From: Streptomyces sp. JJ36
Lineage (GTDB): Bacteria; Actinomycetota; Actinomycetes; Streptomycetales; Streptomycetaceae
Length of the DNA stretch: 32,798 nucleotides
NCBI RefSeq assembly: GCF_021696945.1
Contig: NZ_JACYHE010000070.1
Coordinates: 1 to 32,798 of the forward strand
Direction of reading: 5' to 3'
The notes beneath the pieces were generated by a model that did no database searches, was not told where the DNA came from, and saw only the letters and a program-made list of their open reading frames with translations. Shown one piece after another: positions 31,766-32,798 of this stretch (positions are counted from its first letter, which is position 1; every line of letters begins with the position of its first letter). Both the position numbers and the translations under genes were made by a program.

Positions 31766-32323
31766 GTGGAACTCGCGGCGTTCCTGGTCTGTGCGGTGGT
31801 CGCGGTCGCGGCGGGTGCGGCCGTGTTCCGGGTGGACTCGATGGCCCGTGCGACCTATGCCCTGGCGGTGTCGTTCGTGGCGGTGGGGGCGGCGCTGCTG
31901 CTGCTCGATCTGGCCTATCTGGGCGTGGTCACCGTGCTGATGATGGTGATGGAGATGGCGATCATGGCGGTGTTCATGATCATGTTCATGATGAACCCGG
32001 CCGGCCTGATGCCCATGTCGATGCTGCACAACAAGCGGGGCGCGCTGGCCGTCTCCGGTGCGGCCTTCGTGGCGCTGGCCGCCGGTGCGCTGCTGGTGCC
32101 GTGGCCCGAGCGCCGGGGGACGCCGCCGGAGGACACGGCGCACGCCGCCGGCCAGGCGGTGATGGGGTCGAAGATGCTGGTGATGATCGGCGTCGGTGCG
32201 GTGCTCTTCGCCACCATCGTGGCCGCGCTGGTGCTGGCGGCCGCCCGCAGCCGCTACGACCCGCGCGGCGAGCACGGGGGCGACCTGGAGCAGCGGGCGC
32301 ACGGGGAGGGGGCCCGGCGATGA
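31766..32323 (+). CDS. nuoJ: NADH-quinone oxidoreductase subunit J
   Basis: 185 residues, about five membrane segments. The NuoJ core DLAYLGVVTVLMMVMEMAIMAVFMIMFMMNP corresponds to the conserved third helix with its pi-bulge, here unusually Met-rich. The hydrophilic tail after residue 165 (GEHGGDLEQRAHGEGARR) is short. GTG start with AAGGAG 7 nt upstream; 14 bp after nuoH. Its stop overlaps the nuoK start (ATGA). Confidence 0.9.
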   Translation: MELAAFLVCAVVAVAAGAAVFRVDSMARATYALAVSFVAVGAALLLLDLAYLGVVTVLMMVMEMAIMAVFMIMFMMNPAGLMPMSMLHNKRGALAVSGAAFVALAAGALLVPWPERRGTPPEDTAHAAGQAVMGSKMLVMIGVGAVLFATIVAALVLAAARSRYDPRGEHGGDLEQRAHGEGARR

Positions 32324-32625
32324 GTCTGGAGCTGTTCCTGGTCCTGGCCGCCGCACTGCTGGCGGTGGGGCTCTTCGGGGCGCTGAGCCAGCAGTCCGTG
32401 GTGATGGTGATGATGGGCCTGGAACTCATGGTCAACGGCGTCATCGTGGCGGCCGCGGCCTTCTGGTACTACCTGGCGCCCGCGGCCCCGGACGGGCAGG
32501 TGCTGGTCCTGGTCGTCATCGCGGCGATGACCGTGGAGATGGCGATGGGCTTCGCCGTGGTGACGCTGTTGTTCCGCGCCACGGAGGCGGACATGACGGA
32601 CATGGCCGCGGAGCTGCGGGAATGA
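32320..32625 (+). CDS. nuoK: NADH-quinone oxidoreductase subunit K
   Basis: 101 residues, three membrane helices, the normal NuoK length. Both functional glutamates are present: one in MMGLELMVNG (helix 2) and one in AAMTVEMAMGF (helix 3), preceded by the DGQV motif. So the proton path through NuoK is probably intact, unlike the NuoH loop. ATG overlaps nuoJ by 4 bp; its stop overlaps the next start by 4 bp. Confidence 0.93.
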   Translation: MSLELFLVLAAALLAVGLFGALSQQSVVMVMMGLELMVNGVIVAAAAFWYYLAPAAPDGQVLVLVVIAAMTVEMAMGFAVVTLLFRATEADMTDMAAELRE

Positions 32626-32798
32626 GCGGGCTGCTGTGGGCCCTGGTGGTGCTCCCCGCCGTGTCCGGGGGGCTGCTCGCCCTCGCCGGCGGGGACCGGC
32701 ACACCGGCCCGGACGCCGGCGGCCCCCGGCCTCCGGGGACGCCCGGCCTGCGGGAGCGGGTGGCGGCCGCGGCGGCGCCGGCCGCGCTGGTGGTGGCC
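32622..32798 (+). CDS. nuoL: NuoL-like proton-translocating subunit, 5' fragment
   Basis: Only 59 codons before the window ends: MSGLLWALVVLPAVSGGLLALAGG, a first membrane helix, then a Pro/Gly-rich loop (PDAGGPRPPGTPGLRERV) and the start of a second helix. ATGA overlap with nuoK and the position favour the antiporter-like subunit L (or M), but the diagnostic proton-channel helices lie outside the window. Confidence 0.7.
   Translation, partial: MSGLLWALVVLPAVSGGLLALAGGDRHTGPDAGGPRPPGTPGLRERVAAAAAPAALVVA

Noticed and set aside
1..32798. Search for tRNA, rRNA, insertion sequences and att sites
   Set aside because: No cloverleaf-like segments, transposase motifs or flanking direct repeats were recognised by eye.

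Overview
The window looks like chromosomal DNA from a Streptomyces-type actinomycete. It is very GC-rich with G/C-ending codons, many genes start with GTG, and it carries typical lineage families (DUF5133, DUF2795, DUF2267, ChaB, a PAS/GAF/PP2C/ATPase phosphatase, a second partial nuo operon). The species cannot be named from sequence alone. The first 17 bases match the end of an Illumina adapter, so the left edge is a contig end and not a biological boundary.

Layout. 1-4419 (minus): an FAD/4Fe-4S hydroxyacid dehydrogenase, cut at its C-terminus, behind a mandelate-racemase-type enolase-superfamily enzyme. 4593-6398 (plus): a ThDP-dependent pyruvate oxidase-like enzyme. 6501-11727 (minus): a lasso-peptide-cyclase-like asparagine synthetase homologue, a CapA-family protein coupled to an HhH endonuclease III-like protein, and an alpha/beta hydrolase with a Cys nucleophile. 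12012-13017 (minus): a secreted LysM/transglycosylase protein with a ydaO-type c-di-AMP riboswitch in its leader. 13450-15891 (minus): a PAS-PAS-GAF-PP2C-HATPase regulator. 16025-19768: small stress-type genes (two hydrophilic proteins, DUF2267, hemerythrin, hydrolase, DUF5133, ChaB). 19947-25243 (minus): PepSY lipoprotein, GT9, GmhB-like phosphatase, DUF2795, SDR and an MFS exporter. 25751-28740 (plus): GH15 enzyme and SDR. 28964-end (plus): an accessory complex I operon (nuoA, a NuoB/NuoD-like His-rich protein, nuoH, nuoJ, nuoK, start of nuoL), cut at the right edge.

The strongest unifying signal is regulatory. Seven gene starts are preceded, in the right orientation, by GNNT-N14-16-GGGTAC, the promoter form known for Streptomyces sigma-B. 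They lie upstream of a small hydrophilic protein, hemerythrin, an alpha/beta hydrolase, DUF2795, an SDR, the GH15 gene and nuoA. Together with the multidomain phosphatase, which has the architecture of sigma-B regulators, this suggests a general-stress (osmotic/oxidative/redox) gene island with an accessory respiratory complex under the same control.

The least explained items are: the lone lasso-cyclase-like gene with no B1/B2 partners in view; the His-rich NuoB/NuoD-like protein in a complex I operon whose NuoH lacks the usual quinone-site loop motif; and the Cys-nucleophile hydrolase. All assignments are from reading the sequence; no database search was run.
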